From Actinomycetales bacterium UBA1383 (GTDB taxonomy: Bacteria; Actinomycetota; Actinomycetes; Actinomycetales; Actinomycetaceae), in assembly GCA_002305415.1 (NCBI GenBank), contig DBQX01000063.1:1-5809 (forward strand): 5,809 nt of DNA, given 5' to 3'. Made by a program: the position numbers and the translations under genes. Shown piece after piece: positions 5,732 through 5,809 of the stretch. The notes under the pieces are model-generated. The model did not search any database. It saw only the letters and a program-made list of their open reading frames with translations, and was not told the DNA's origin. Numbering within the stretch: the first letter of the stretch is position 1; every line of letters starts with the position of its first letter.

Positions 5732-5809
5732 GGGGGTGGCCTTCGCAGCGGACGCCCTGGCGGCAGGGCCCTCCACCACAGCGGACCCCACCCCCAGCGG
5801 ACCCCCACC
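5732..5809 (+). other. Right-edge segment, possible start of next gene
   Basis: GTG 5736 opens a frame that stays open to the window edge and would begin VAFAADALAAG followed by a Pro/Thr/Ser-rich stretch. Synteny predicts rsmA (ksgA), whose actinobacterial versions often have low-complexity N-termini. However, all three forward frames are open here, there is no spaced Shine-Dalgarno, and the GTG sits 4 nt behind the terminator T-run, so it may equally be non-coding. The octamer CAGCGGAC occurs three times (5746, 5779, 5795). Confidence 0.2.

Noticed and set aside
4568..5791. Minus-strand open frame of 407 codons opposite the rpf-like gene
   Set aside because: It is antisense to a gene with clear signal peptide, DUF348, G5 and catalytic motifs, and it runs through the intrinsic terminator.

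Overview
The window is very GC-rich, with coding regions dominated by G/C third positions. It carries an actinobacterial core block: metG (methionyl-tRNA synthetase), tatD (metal-dependent DNase/hydrolase) and an rpfB-type secreted cell-wall enzyme (signal peptide, DUF348, G5, lytic-transglycosylase-like domain). The gene order and the type of C-terminal wall-hydrolase domain suggest a high-GC Gram-positive bacterium, most likely of the order Micrococcales. That placement is inferred from gene content, not from a marker search.

Layout, all on the + strand. Positions 3-1748 hold a large protein of unknown function whose frame is open to the left edge, so its true start is probably outside the window; it contains what looks like a degenerate SWIM-type zinc-finger module. 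A short junction (1749-1778) holds a convincing leaderless promoter for metG (1779-3578). tatD (3565-4491) starts on a GTG inside the end of metG, 14 nt before its stop codon finishes, so the two are almost certainly co-transcribed. A 133-bp leader (4492-4624) separates tatD from the rpf-like gene (4625-5605) and contains a strong dyad/hairpin and a pair of GTTAC-like direct repeats. After the rpf-like gene come a stable hairpin directly behind the stop codon, a chain of four alternating GGAC/GTCC segments, and a clear intrinsic terminator (5693-5731). The last 78 bases may be the start of the next gene; by synteny rsmA/ksgA would be expected, but the window ends too early to tell.

How the genes fit together: metG charges tRNA-Met with methionine, TatD is a housekeeping nuclease/hydrolase, and the RpfB-like protein probably cleaves peptidoglycan outside the membrane during growth or resuscitation. 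They are neighbours in many actinobacteria without forming one pathway. I see no mobile element, CRISPR array, tRNA, rRNA or defence system, and no strong case for a wholly new system. The best leads are the control elements around the rpf-like gene, the non-canonical catalytic domain of that protein, and the left-edge protein with its apparently dead zinc finger.
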